Shown piece after piece: positions 22,565-31,506 of a DNA stretch of 33,207 nucleotides. This stretch comes from Cytophagaceae bacterium (GTDB lineage Bacteria > Bacteroidota > Bacteroidia > Cytophagales > Cytophagaceae). How positions within the stretch are numbered: position 1 is the stretch's first letter; every line of letters starts with the position of its first letter. Where the stretch lies: positions 1 to 33,207 of the forward strand of contig JAIERY010000336.1 in the NCBI GenBank assembly GCA_019746425.1. Reading direction: 5' to 3'. Under the pieces are notes generated by a model. It searched no databases and was not told the origin of the DNA. It saw only the letters and a list, made by a program, of their open reading frames with translations. Both the position numbers and the translations under genes were made by a program.

Positions 22565-24994
22565 ATGAATACATTTTTACAGTACATCAAATTATTTTTT
22601 ATTTCAGGTTTGATGGCTTTAACATCAAACAGCTTGCGTGCACAGCCTATCCCTTCCTGCGGAACGAATGAGCCGATGGGGACCAATTTAATCTGCAATG
22701 GAGATTTTGAAAGAGGAGACAGTTGCTTTACCACTCAATACCTGAAGCGCTCAGCACAGCCTGACGTAGGCTGTGGAACCTGCAATAGAACCTGGTCAAA
22801 CCCCTTCGAATATGAAGTCGTAACCAATGTAGTTACTCAGTTCCATGACGGCTTTACAAATACCCCTAATGATAATACTCCGGGGCCCGGCAATCATTTC
22901 ATGGCAGTGGACGGCGCCTGTAATGTGGGACAAAAAGTGTGGAGTCAGACAGTAACGGTATTTCCCAGCACCAACTACTACTTTACTATGTGGTTTACTT
23001 CTCTATTCCCTAGCAATCCGGCATTATTGCAATTTGATATTAATGGAATAAACGTAGGCCTGCAACAGCAGTTGCCTGCAGTGGCGAATGGTGTATGGCA
23101 ACAATATACCTTTACCTGGGCTTCAGGAGCAACCAGCGGACCAGTGACCATCAGCATCGAGAACATGACTGTGACAGGTTGCAGTAACGGCAATGACTTT
23201 GCCATAGATGATATATCCTTTACTTCAGGCTGCCAGTTCGGCGCGGCAGGCCCTCAGCCGGATTTAGGTCCGGATAAATCATTGTGCCTTAACGGTGGTA
23301 CCGTTACACTTAACAGCGGAATAACTCCTACCGCAACTATGAACGCTACCTGGAGCACGGGTGCAACAGGTACAGGCTTAGCTGCGCCTTATACGATCAA
23401 TGTAAATACACCAGGCACTTATTCCGTTTGCGTACGCGACGGTGGTTCATGTATCAAATCTGATGTGATTGTAGTAACCAATACCTTTTCAGTGAATATA
23501 GGTCCGGATGTGACTTTGTGCAATCCGACCACAGCTACGCTGGATGCAGTATTATCTGTCCCGGGTATTACCTATGTCTGGCGCCGCAATGGAACACCTA
23601 TTACAGGAGCTACCAGCAGAACTTATACAGCGACAATGCCAGGCACTTACCAGGTAGATGTAACTGTACCAGGCTGCGGAACACGCTCAGATGCGATGGA
23701 TATCTTCAGTAATGCTGCTATTCCGAATAACGGAACATTCTGCCCTCCGGGCGCTGCGAACCTTTCTGTCACGGGAACAGGAACTTACGAATGGTACACA
23801 GCTTCCGCAGGCGGTACTCTTGTAAATACGGGAGCTAATTACAATCCTACGCCTGCTGCCACGACTACTTATTGGGTAAAAGATATATCCACTTTCTCTT
23901 ATACAGTAGGTCCCAAACAAACAACACCAGGAGTGAACGCTTCACCTTTTACCGCTGGTTTTGGCGGTGCGATTGCTGCTACTGAATATATTAGGTTCAA
24001 CGCAACAATTCCATTTACGCTGGATGCAGTTACTATCTACACCAAAATTTATAATCCTAATACTGCTATCACTGCAGTAGTAAACTTGAGAGATAATACA
24101 GGTACATTAATTGCAACTGTTTCCAGAAACTTAATAGGGCCTCCGACAGTTCCTGTGAATAATGATTGGGGGTTCGTCGTCCCGGTAGGCTTTAACGTTC
24201 CTGCAGGAGCAGGACTAAGACTGGATGCGGTTGGCACCAACACAGGCGGGAGCGGTTTGTATTGGGCACAGGGTGGCGCAAATAACGTTACATGGGCATC
24301 GTATAACGTACCTGGAGTAGTAAGCCTGGTAGGACTCGATCCAAGTTACGGCTGGTGCGGCACTCAATGCTATGGTTATTTCTATAACTGGGAAATCTCA
24401 GCAGGAGTAGATTGCGGACGTGTTCCTGTAATAGCTACTTTTAACTGCGGTCTGCCGGTACAATACATCAGCTTCAAGGCTACGCCGATGGCCAGCAAAG
24501 TATACCTTGACTGGCAAACATCGAGTGAGCAGAATGCTTCTCACTTTGCTGTACAGAGATCAGCGGACGGAATTAATTTTGTAACCATAGGCAATGTGCA
24601 GGCGGCAGGAAACTCCAGCACACCTACCACATATTCCTTTACCGATTATAATCCATTGAATGGTACATCTTATTATCGCCTGGTTCAATATGATAAAGAT
24701 GGTCCTGCTTTCAACAGTGAAACAGTCAGTGTCGGATTCAATAATCCCGGTGTCATTGTAAGCCCAAATCCTAATCAGGGAAAATTCAATGTATCGATGA
24801 AAGCAGAAGCAGGAGAACAGATAAGAATATCTCTGGTGAATGCATTAGGACAAGTAGTGGCACAGCAAACGCTGACTTCAGACTCAGGCGATTTCTCAAC
24901 AGAAGTAAATATTGCCGACTTACCTTCAGGAGTTTACTTCCTGCATGTCACAGGGAGCGACCTGGAATCTGTAGAGAAAATTGTGAAAGAATAA
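22565..24994 (+). CDS. Secreted multidomain protein with T9SS type A sorting domain (paralogue 1)
   Basis: An 809-aa exported protein. A signal peptide (cleavage likely after LRAQ-region Ala26) leads into a beta-sandwich resembling carbohydrate-binding modules (NLICNGDFERGD, VWSQTVTVFPSTNYYFTMWF, FAIDDISF). Two or three Ig-like/PKD-type modules follow (LGPDKSLCLNGGTVTLNSG, YSVCVRDGGSC; IGPDVTLCNPTTATLDA; FCPPGAANLSVTGTGTYEWY). A second beta-sandwich region follows (about 445-630). The last ~80 residues are a type A sorting domain (VSPNPNQGKFNVSMK ... LPSGVYFLHVTG). Such domains direct type IX secretion across the outer membrane, with release or anchoring at the surface. No enzyme motif is visible, so an adhesive or glycan-binding role is inferred. 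A terminator-like palindrome follows the stop. Confidence 0.9.
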   Translation: MNTFLQYIKLFFISGLMALTSNSLRAQPIPSCGTNEPMGTNLICNGDFERGDSCFTTQYLKRSAQPDVGCGTCNRTWSNPFEYEVVTNVVTQFHDGFTNTPNDNTPGPGNHFMAVDGACNVGQKVWSQTVTVFPSTNYYFTMWFTSLFPSNPALLQFDINGINVGLQQQLPAVANGVWQQYTFTWASGATSGPVTISIENMTVTGCSNGNDFAIDDISFTSGCQFGAAGPQPDLGPDKSLCLNGGTVTLNSGITPTATMNATWSTGATGTGLAAPYTINVNTPGTYSVCVRDGGSCIKSDVIVVTNTFSVNIGPDVTLCNPTTATLDAVLSVPGITYVWRRNGTPITGATSRTYTATMPGTYQVDVTVPGCGTRSDAMDIFSNAAIPNNGTFCPPGAANLSVTGTGTYEWYTASAGGTLVNTGANYNPTPAATTTYWVKDISTFSYTVGPKQTTPGVNASPFTAGFGGAIAATEYIRFNATIPFTLDAVTIYTKIYNPNTAITAVVNLRDNTGTLIATVSRNLIGPPTVPVNNDWGFVVPVGFNVPAGAGLRLDAVGTNTGGSGLYWAQGGANNVTWASYNVPGVVSLVGLDPSYGWCGTQCYGYFYNWEISAGVDCGRVPVIATFNCGLPVQYISFKATPMASKVYLDWQTSSEQNASHFAVQRSADGINFVTIGNVQAAGNSSTPTTYSFTDYNPLNGTSYYRLVQYDKDGPAFNSETVSVGFNNPGVIVSPNPNQGKFNVSMKAEAGEQIRISLVNALGQVVAQQTLTSDSGDFSTEVNIADLPSGVYFLHVTGSDLESVEKIVKE

Positions 24995-25015
24995 TTAAAA
25001 CCTAACTATATCTTT

Positions 25016-25059
25016 AGTCCGTAGAGAAGCGATTAATCGCTTCTCTACGGACTTTTTTT
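25016..25059 (+). terminator. Perfect 38-bp palindrome followed by T7
   Basis: The sequence 25016-25053 is a perfect palindrome: AGTCCGTAGAGAAGCGATT is followed directly by its reverse complement, with no loop. A run of seven T follows (25053-25059). It lies 22 bases after the stop of the first T9SS gene and should be a strong intrinsic terminator. The GTAGAGA...TCTCTAC core resembles palindromes dispersed in several bacterial genomes, so it may also be a repeat-family member. Confidence 0.85.
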
Positions 25060-25155
25060 ATATAAATTTTTATATAATCTGCTGTCTTTTACCTGTAATA
25101 ATTATAAGCCTTTCCCCTAAGCAACATCTCTTTAAAGGAATTCTATTGAAATAAT

Positions 25156-25171
25156 CCATTTTACCCATTAA
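25156..25171 (+). promoter_or_regulatory. Motif shared upstream of both T9SS paralogues, copy 2
   Basis: CCATTTTACCCATTAA, 14 of 16 matches to 22370-22385. It lies about 94 bases before the ATG at 25265, downstream of the palindromic terminator, so each paralogue probably has its own promoter. Confidence 0.3.
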
Positions 25172-25264
25172 AGCCTGAAAATAAACATTTTAAGGCTAAA
25201 TGCATTTATGATAAAATATTATTATTTTTACATTTAGTTGTAATATTTCTACTATAAAAAGAAT

Positions 25265-27754
25265 ATGAAAACAAAATATCCAATTATACTTTGGGCAGGT
25301 ATAATTTATCTTTCATTATTTACTATTAATGCACATTCTCAAACCTGCCAGCTGCCTACCTCAGGCCAGAATATGATTCCAAATGGAAACTTCAGCCAGG
25401 GCAATACGGGCTTTGTGAATGATTATGTAAACCATGCCACAGCTCCGGATGTTCTGGGGAATTGTCCCGGCTGTTACAGAAACTGGTCAAACCCCGACGA
25501 GTACATGGTGACTGATATACCTGCAGATTTTCACTTTCAGTTTTTAAATGTTACCGATGTAAGTCCGACAGCAGACAATAATTTCCTGATGGTTGACGGA
25601 TCATGTACAGCAGGAAAAGATGCATGGAGAACAAACGTCAATGTAGTAAATGGAGTGTCTTATTATTTTGAAGCATACTTAACAACTCTGGCATCCTCTG
25701 CATCTGTTCCTGCAGCAAACGTAGCAACCGTTCGCTTCCTGATAAACGGCGTACAATTGGGAGCTAATATGGTTGCTCCTACCGCCACAGGAAGCTGGCT
25801 GAAATTTACTCAGAACTGGACTTCTACTACTACTGGATCTGTAACTATCACTATAGAAAATCTTTCTACAGGATCATGTGGATCAGGAAATGATTATGGC
25901 CTGGATGATATCAGCTTTACTCCCGGCTGCCAGCAGGGATCAGCAGGACCTGTTCCAAATCTTGGAGCCGACAGAACCATTTGCGGTACAGGAGGTACAA
26001 TTAACCTGCCTGCCAATGCGCCGGGAGCCACCAGGTATTTATGGAGCACAGGCGCAACTACTTCTTCTATCAATATTACGACTGCAGGCACTTATTCTGT
26101 ATGTGTAGATAATGGCACATCCTGTCCTCAGGCAGATCAGATAGTAATCAGCAATACATATTCTTTTGATCTTGGCGGACCATATACACTATGTAATCCC
26201 ATATCCATAACATTAGATGCTCAGCATTCAGGAACCGGAGTTACTTACCGCTGGTACAAAGAAAGCAATGGTACAGCAGGCTGGCAGACTGCAGATACTT
26301 TACCAGGTCCTGCGTCTCGTGCCAAAACATATACGGCTAATTCTGCAGGCACATACAGGGTAGTAGTAACTGACCCGAGCTGTATGCCTGCGCAGGAAGA
26401 TCAGGTAACCATTACCAACCTTGCCACAGCAACGCCTGTTGATGTACATTTTTGTCCGCCTAATAAAAACGTTACGCTCAGCGTAATAGGAAGCGGAACA
26501 TACGACTGGTATGCTGCTCCCATAGGAGGCGCGGTATTGGCAGGAGGATCTAATACATCAAGCTATACCACTGTGCCTATTTCGGCAACCACTACTTATT
26601 ATGTAGAAGACTCAAGAGTATATAATACTTCTGTAGGATCAAATGCTTTAAATGAAGCAGCGCGAAACCAGACACAGCTAACTGATAAATACATGGTCTT
26701 TGAAGCGAAGCAAGCTCTTACCATTGATAGCGTGACTGTGTATTTCTGGCTCAATAATAACAATGCCAATGATCCTATCAGTATTCAATTCCGGTTATTT
26801 GATAACCCATCCAATTACAATACTCCTCCTGCGACTATCGCAACGGGACCAGCTTTCAGCATGACAAACACTACGGCCAATGCAGCCGGGTTGATCACTC
26901 CTGCCTGGGGTACAAAACCCGATGGAGTTTATGCCGTGAGAGTACCTGTCAAATTAAACGTTGCTGCTGCAGGTATGTACAGACTTGGCGTTGCTTCACA
27001 GAATCCTACCAACACACAGATACAAACTTCCGGAGGAGCATATCTTTATAACGATGCGGCAACCGCAGGCAATGTTATTACGATCAATCAAAGCAAGCTG
27101 GGCAATAATCCTCCCACCGCCACTGAATATCACGGAATGTTCAGATGGAAAATTTTATACAACAGCAGTTGCGGAAGAACGCCGGTAAGGGCGATAGCGG
27201 ATTGTGTATTGCCGGTGGAATTATTATCTTTCACTGCTTTCCCGCTTCCCACATACAATGCAGTATACTGGTCAACAGGATCGGAAGAGAACAGCAGCTT
27301 CTTCGAAGTGCAGAAATCATCTGACGGAATTAATTTTGAAAGCATAGGGAAAATTCAGGCGATGGGAAATTCATCTTCACTCGCTGAATACACATTTAAA
27401 GATGCCAATATCAGCGGGAGCATAACATATTACCGACTGGTGCAACATGATATGGACGGTAAAAAATATTACAGCGAAGCGATAAGCATCAAGCGTGATG
27501 GTGAAGCAGAGATAAATATTTATCCCAATCCAGCACACGATAAATTTTCAATTTCCATTAATGGATTGAAGTCTTCTTCGGTAAAAATTGCGGTGCTGAA
27601 TTCAGTCGGACAAGCGCTTTATTCCCAATCCATACCTGCCGGAGGAGAGCTCTTTGAAAAAGAACTAAGCGCCGCCGGGTTAGCTCCGGGGATTTATTTC
27701 ATCAATGTGATTACAGAAGAGAGTTCTTATCTGAAGAAATTGGTGGTGGAGTAA
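25265..27754 (+). CDS. Secreted multidomain protein with T9SS type A sorting domain (paralogue 2)
   Basis: An 829-aa paralogue of the preceding gene with the same layout throughout. Signal peptide (residues 1 to about 25, ending NAHSQ). N-terminal CBM-like sandwich (NMIPNGNFSQGNTGF, AWRTNVNVVNGVSYYFEAYL, YGLDDISF). Ig-like modules (LGADRTICGTGGTINLPANA with YLWSTGATTSSINITTAGTY; LGGPYTLCNPISITLDAQ; FCPPNKNVTLSVIGSGTYDWY). A second sandwich follows (YMVFEAKQALTIDSVTVYFW). Near the C terminus is VELLSFTAFPLPTYNAVYWS and the type A sorting domain (IYPNPAHDKFSISING ... GIYFINVITEE). The conserved Cys pairs suggest disulfides outside the cell. No catalytic motif is seen. The pair arose by tandem duplication and probably encodes surface glycan-binding or adhesive proteins (inference). 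Confidence 0.9.
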   Translation: MKTKYPIILWAGIIYLSLFTINAHSQTCQLPTSGQNMIPNGNFSQGNTGFVNDYVNHATAPDVLGNCPGCYRNWSNPDEYMVTDIPADFHFQFLNVTDVSPTADNNFLMVDGSCTAGKDAWRTNVNVVNGVSYYFEAYLTTLASSASVPAANVATVRFLINGVQLGANMVAPTATGSWLKFTQNWTSTTTGSVTITIENLSTGSCGSGNDYGLDDISFTPGCQQGSAGPVPNLGADRTICGTGGTINLPANAPGATRYLWSTGATTSSINITTAGTYSVCVDNGTSCPQADQIVISNTYSFDLGGPYTLCNPISITLDAQHSGTGVTYRWYKESNGTAGWQTADTLPGPASRAKTYTANSAGTYRVVVTDPSCMPAQEDQVTITNLATATPVDVHFCPPNKNVTLSVIGSGTYDWYAAPIGGAVLAGGSNTSSYTTVPISATTTYYVEDSRVYNTSVGSNALNEAARNQTQLTDKYMVFEAKQALTIDSVTVYFWLNNNNANDPISIQFRLFDNPSNYNTPPATIATGPAFSMTNTTANAAGLITPAWGTKPDGVYAVRVPVKLNVAAAGMYRLGVASQNPTNTQIQTSGGAYLYNDAATAGNVITINQSKLGNNPPTATEYHGMFRWKILYNSSCGRTPVRAIADCVLPVELLSFTAFPLPTYNAVYWSTGSEENSSFFEVQKSSDGINFESIGKIQAMGNSSSLAEYTFKDANISGSITYYRLVQHDMDGKKYYSEAISIKRDGEAEINIYPNPAHDKFSISINGLKSSSVKIAVLNSVGQALYSQSIPAGGELFEKELSAAGLAPGIYFINVITEESSYLKKLVVE

Positions 27755-27779
27755 ATCGTTATTGGCAGAACTGTTTACT

Positions 27780-27887
27780 TTGTCATTCAGGAGGAACCTT
27801 GTTAATTAATCCGCGATGCCTCAAATTATATTAAATAATTATTAATGGTAGCATTAATTAACTGACAAGATCCCTTCTGGATGACAA
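27780..27887. repeat. MITE-like repeat with TTGTCATCC termini, full copy B
   Basis: The left end starts TTGTCATTCAGGAGGAACCT and the reverse complement of the right end starts TTGTCATCCAGAAGGGATCT. Both arms continue into CTTGT and ATTAAT. The outer 20 bases of the right end are identical to the left end of copy A (18983). The element is 108 bases and lies between the T9SS gene and mazG, which converge here, so it may also act in transcript termination. Confidence 0.8.
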
Positions 27888-27900
27888 TAAGGCGGGTAGT

Positions 27901-28707
27901 TCAAAGCCTCTTCGCTTTCTCCCAATACTCATCCATTTCTTTCAGGGTCATATCTCCCAGATTTTTGCCGGCCTTCTTCGCTTCTTCTTCCAGGTAATTA
28001 AAACGCTTGATGAATTTTTTGTTGGTACGCTCCAACGCATCTTCCGGATTGATGTCTAAAAATCTGGCGTAATTGATCAATGAAAAAACAAGATCCCCAA
28101 ATTCGTTCTCTGCTTTTTGTTTATCTATGGTTTGTGTTCCCACAATGTTAAATTCATTTTTGAATTCGTTCATTTCTTCTTCTACTTTTTCCCAGACCTG
28201 CTCTTTTTTCTCCCAGTCAAATCCAACTCCTCTGGCCTTTTCCTGGATTCTCATTGCTTTTACCATAGCAGGCAAAGATTTGGGAACCCCGGATAAGGTA
28301 GTTTTATTTCCACCTTTTTCTTTTAGCTTGATCTGCTCCCAGTTTTTTTTCACCTGCTCTTCATCTTCGGCTTTGACATCGCCATAAATGTGAGGATGAC
28401 GATGAATTAATTTTTCACAAAGACTATCCAGCACATCGGCTATATCAAAATCATTTGTCTCTGAAGCGATACGCGCATAGAAAACGATATGAAGAATCAG
28501 GTCGCCTAATTCCTTTTTTATTTCATTCATATTTTTCTCCATAATCGCATCGGAAAGCTCAAACATTTCTTCAATTGTCAGATACCTTAAACTATCCAGT
28601 GTCTGTTTTTTATCCCACGGGCATTTTTCACGCAGCTCATCCATAATTGTTAATAAACGGTCGAAAGCTTTCAACTGCTGTTCTCTTCTATTTTGAACTT
28701 TATCCAT
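27901..28707 (-). CDS. mazG: Nucleoside triphosphate pyrophosphohydrolase MazG
   Basis: Cytosolic all-alpha NTP pyrophosphohydrolase of 268 aa that hydrolyses NTPs and dNTPs to monophosphates, a housecleaning enzyme. It has the two MazG domains of the full-length form. The first has KCPWDKKQTLDSLRYLTIEE with the metal-binding IEEMFEL ... IKKELGDLILHIVFYAR. The second has EEEMNEFKNEF ... ENEFGDLVFSLINYARFL. Both EExxE...ExxD acidic sets are present. Length matches E. coli MazG (263 aa). No MazEF toxin genes accompany it. It converges with the T9SS gene across a repeat element and is divergent from glmM. Confidence 0.96.
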   Translation of the reverse strand: MDKVQNRREQQLKAFDRLLTIMDELREKCPWDKKQTLDSLRYLTIEEMFELSDAIMEKNMNEIKKELGDLILHIVFYARIASETNDFDIADVLDSLCEKLIHRHPHIYGDVKAEDEEQVKKNWEQIKLKEKGGNKTTLSGVPKSLPAMVKAMRIQEKARGVGFDWEKKEQVWEKVEEEMNEFKNEFNIVGTQTIDKQKAENEFGDLVFSLINYARFLDINPEDALERTNKKFIKRFNYLEEEAKKAGKNLGDMTLKEMDEYWEKAKRL

Positions 28708-28898
28708 ATCTTGTATGTAGAAAATTTAGGATTAGGCTTTTAAGTTAGTATTTTTAAATTTGCGTTCTAAATTTGACTGCCATTTAGAGATAATGAAAAT
28801 AAATGGCATAAAATTTTCTGCAAAATATGAAGATTAGAGGGGTTTCCGGTTACTTTTGAAGCCCAATCCGTAACAATAGAATATAAAGATTTAGCATA

Positions 28899-30302
28899 GT
28901 GTCACTTATAAAATCAATATCAGGAATCCGCGGTACAATTGGTGGAAAAAGCGGAGATTCTTTAAGCCCTCTGGATGTTGTAAAATTTACAGCAGCTTAT
29001 GGTACATGGATCAAAAATTCTTCAAAAAACAATAAAATTATTATCGGACGTGATGCGCGGATCTCCGGTGAAATGATCTCAAAAATTGTTGCCTCCACTT
29101 TACAATCTGTAGGCCTCGATGTAATTGACCTGGGACTATCTACTACTCCAACCGTTGAAATGGCTGTAATGATGGAAAAAGCAGACGGCGGAATTATTAT
29201 TACTGCCAGTCATAATCCGATCCAATGGAATGCGCTCAAGCTTCTTAACAGCAAAGGTGAATTTCTCACAGAAGAGGATGGGAAAAAAATCCTTGCGATA
29301 GCGGAAAAAGATGAAATTGATTTTTCAGAAGTAAAAAAATTAGGTTCGTATACTACAGACAATACTTATTTTCAAAAACACATTGATGCCATTTTAAAGC
29401 TTCCTCTTGTCGATAAAAAAGCTATAGAGAAAAGGAATTTTAAAATCTCCATTGACTGTGTGAACTCTACCGGCGGGATCGTTGTGCCTATGCTTCTTGA
29501 AGCACTTGGAGTAAAAGAGATCCATAAAATTTACTGTGAGCCTGACGGGCATTTTGCGCACAACCCTGAACCACTTCCTGAAAATCTTACCCAGATATCT
29601 TCTGAAATGCAGAGAGGAAATTTTGACCTGGGAATTGTAGTGGATCCGGATGTGGACAGGCTTTGCTTTATCAATGAAGACGGCAGCATGTTCGGCGAAG
29701 AATATACCCTGGTAGCAGTTTCTGATTATGTATTGCAGCACAAAAAAGGAAATACCGTTTCAAATCTTTCTTCCACCCGAGCGCTGAGAGATATCACCGA
29801 AAAAGCCGGTTTTGAATATTTTGCTTCTGCAGTAGGAGAAGTGAACGTAGTAACGGCCATGAAAGAACACAAAGCCGTAATAGGCGGTGAAGGCAATGGA
29901 GGAATTATTTTCCCTGAACTGCATTATGGCAGAGATGCCCTGGTTGGAATCGCTTTATTCCTCACGCACCTGGCAAAGTTTGAAAAATCTATTTCATTGT
30001 TAAGATCTAAATATCCTGCCTATTTTATCGCCAAGAAAAAAATAGAGCTTATCCCGGGAGTGGATGTTGACTGTGTGATAGAAGAAATAAAAAATAAATA
30101 CAGCAAACATCCTATCAATACAGTGGATGGTGTAAAAATAGAGTTTGATAAGGAGTGGGTTCATTTGAGAAAATCCAACACTGAACCTATCATAAGAATT
30201 TACGCTGAATCAGATACTCTTGCAACTGCAGAGCATCTGGCAAACAAGATCATCACAGACATCAAAGAGATTATAGAAAGAAATGCATGTATACTTAGAT
30301 AA
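28899..30302 (+). CDS. glmM: Phosphoglucosamine mutase (alpha-D-phosphohexomutase family)
   Basis: Converts glucosamine-6-phosphate to glucosamine-1-phosphate for UDP-GlcNAc, peptidoglycan and LPS synthesis. The 467-aa product has the four phosphohexomutase domains: the N terminus SLIKSISGIRGTIGGKSGDSL, the phosphoserine loop TASHNPIQWNALKLL (Ser104), the Mg site VDPDVDRLCFI, the sugar-binding loop GGEGNGGII and the phosphate-binding RKSNTEPIIRIYAES. Bacteroidota proteins of this form are annotated as GlmM; phosphomannomutase activity is the alternative. The start is GTG at 28899, matching the family N terminus. Two TAAATTTG sites (28755 and 28768) and TACTTTTG (28851) resemble the -7 element of Bacteroidota promoters, without a clear -33. 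It overlaps the next gene by 20 bases. Confidence 0.92.
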   Translation: MSLIKSISGIRGTIGGKSGDSLSPLDVVKFTAAYGTWIKNSSKNNKIIIGRDARISGEMISKIVASTLQSVGLDVIDLGLSTTPTVEMAVMMEKADGGIIITASHNPIQWNALKLLNSKGEFLTEEDGKKILAIAEKDEIDFSEVKKLGSYTTDNTYFQKHIDAILKLPLVDKKAIEKRNFKISIDCVNSTGGIVVPMLLEALGVKEIHKIYCEPDGHFAHNPEPLPENLTQISSEMQRGNFDLGIVVDPDVDRLCFINEDGSMFGEEYTLVAVSDYVLQHKKGNTVSNLSSTRALRDITEKAGFEYFASAVGEVNVVTAMKEHKAVIGGEGNGGIIFPELHYGRDALVGIALFLTHLAKFEKSISLLRSKYPAYFIAKKKIELIPGVDVDCVIEEIKNKYSKHPINTVDGVKIEFDKEWVHLRKSNTEPIIRIYAESDTLATAEHLANKIITDIKEIIERNACILR

Positions 30303-31413
30303 TGCGGCCACCACTCCACTTGACAAACAAGTGCTGGAGGCTATGTTACCATACATGCAAAATCATTTCGGCAATCCTTCCTCCATTCATACTCATGGCA
30401 GGGAAGCGCGCAGCGCGATAGAAAAATCACGAAAGACCATTGCTTCTTTGCTGAACACTTCTCCTTCGGAAATATTTTTTACTTCAGGAGGTACGGAAGC
30501 AGACAATACAGCTATTATTTCCGGTATAAGATCGCTGGGCATTAAACATGCCATTACATCTCCTATCGAACATCATGCAGTGCTTCATGCACTGGAATAC
30601 CTGGAAAAGAATGGTGAAATAAAAATCACCTATGTGCAACTGGATGAAAAAGGACATATCGCAGAAGAGGCTTTCGAAGAGCTGGTTTCAAAGAATCCGG
30701 GCTCCTTCGTTTCCATTATGCATGCCAATAATGAAGTAGGAAATATCAATAACATTGAATGGATAGGAAATGTATGCACTGAGCATCAATGTATTTTTCA
30801 TTCCGACACCGTACAGACCGTTGGACATTTTCCCATTGACCTGCAGAAACTGAAATTGCATTTCATTGCGGGTTCAGCACATAAATTTCATGGCCCAAAA
30901 GGGACAGGTTTCCTTTACATGAATCATAATTCTACTGTAAAGCCACTTCTATACGGAGGCGCACAGGAAAGGAATATGAGAGGCGGAACGGAAAATGTAT
31001 ATGGAATAGTCGGCCTCGCCAAAGCGATGGAGCTTGCTTATCAGAATCTGGAAAAAGATAAAAATCACATCAGGGCTTTAAAGCAAAGTCTTATTCAGAA
31101 ATTAAAACTTGCTATACCAGAAATTGATTTCAACGGTGACTGCTGCAATCCTGAGAAAAGTCTTTATACGGTAGTAAATGCAGCGCTTCCGCAGCATGAC
31201 ATCAATGAAATGCTGTTATTCAATTTAGACATCCATAAAATTTCTGTTTCTGCCGGTAGCGCCTGCGCCAGTGGAACAGATATTGGTTCACATGTTTTGC
31301 AAAGTCTCAAAGCCGACGAAAATAAAGCGCATGTGCGTTTTTCTTTCAGCAAATACAATACGATGGAGGAAGCAGATTACGTGGTAGAGAAGTTACAGAG
31401 GATGTATAAGTAA
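30283..31413 (+). CDS. Cysteine desulfurase (NifS/IscS type)
   Basis: PLP enzyme of 376 aa that removes sulfur from cysteine as a persulfide for Fe-S clusters or thiolated tRNA. The family N terminus VYLDNAATTPLD begins right after the start, which confirms the ATG inside the end of glmM. FTSGGTEADNTAI is the cofactor phosphate region, HHAVLHALEYLE follows, AGSAHKFHGPKGTGFLY carries the Schiff-base Lys201, and SVSAGSACASGTDIGSHVL carries the catalytic Cys328 on the flexible loop. Group I (NifS/IscS) is indicated by the long loop. The 20-base overlap with glmM implies coupled translation. No iscU, iscA or suf genes are in view. Confidence 0.94.
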   Translation: MHVYLDNAATTPLDKQVLEAMLPYMQNHFGNPSSIHTHGREARSAIEKSRKTIASLLNTSPSEIFFTSGGTEADNTAIISGIRSLGIKHAITSPIEHHAVLHALEYLEKNGEIKITYVQLDEKGHIAEEAFEELVSKNPGSFVSIMHANNEVGNINNIEWIGNVCTEHQCIFHSDTVQTVGHFPIDLQKLKLHFIAGSAHKFHGPKGTGFLYMNHNSTVKPLLYGGAQERNMRGGTENVYGIVGLAKAMELAYQNLEKDKNHIRALKQSLIQKLKLAIPEIDFNGDCCNPEKSLYTVVNAALPQHDINEMLLFNLDIHKISVSAGSACASGTDIGSHVLQSLKADENKAHVRFSFSKYNTMEEADYVVEKLQRMYK

Positions 31414-31418
31414 TTTTG

Positions 31419-31443
31419 AATTATGAATGCTGAATTTTGAATA
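31419..31443 (+). repeat. Short dispersed 25-base repeat, copy a
   Basis: It starts AATTATGAATGCTGAATT and matches the minus strand of 11610-11634 in 22 of 25 positions. It lies 6 bases after the cysteine desulfurase stop; the other copy also touches a stop codon. Confidence 0.5.
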
Positions 31444-31506
31444 AATATTAAGTTCATATCCTCTGCAATAAATTGACTTTACAAGCCTAACCCACGGGCA
31501 ATGCTT

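Noticed and set aside
27901-28707. MazG as part of a MazEF or phage-defence module
   Set aside because: It is the two-domain housekeeping form and no toxin, antitoxin or defence gene adjoins it.
28755-28858. Firm promoter assignment for glmM
   Set aside because: Three TAnnTTTG matches occur (28755, 28768, 28851), but none has a TTTG or TTG element at the right upstream distance, so no single promoter is called.
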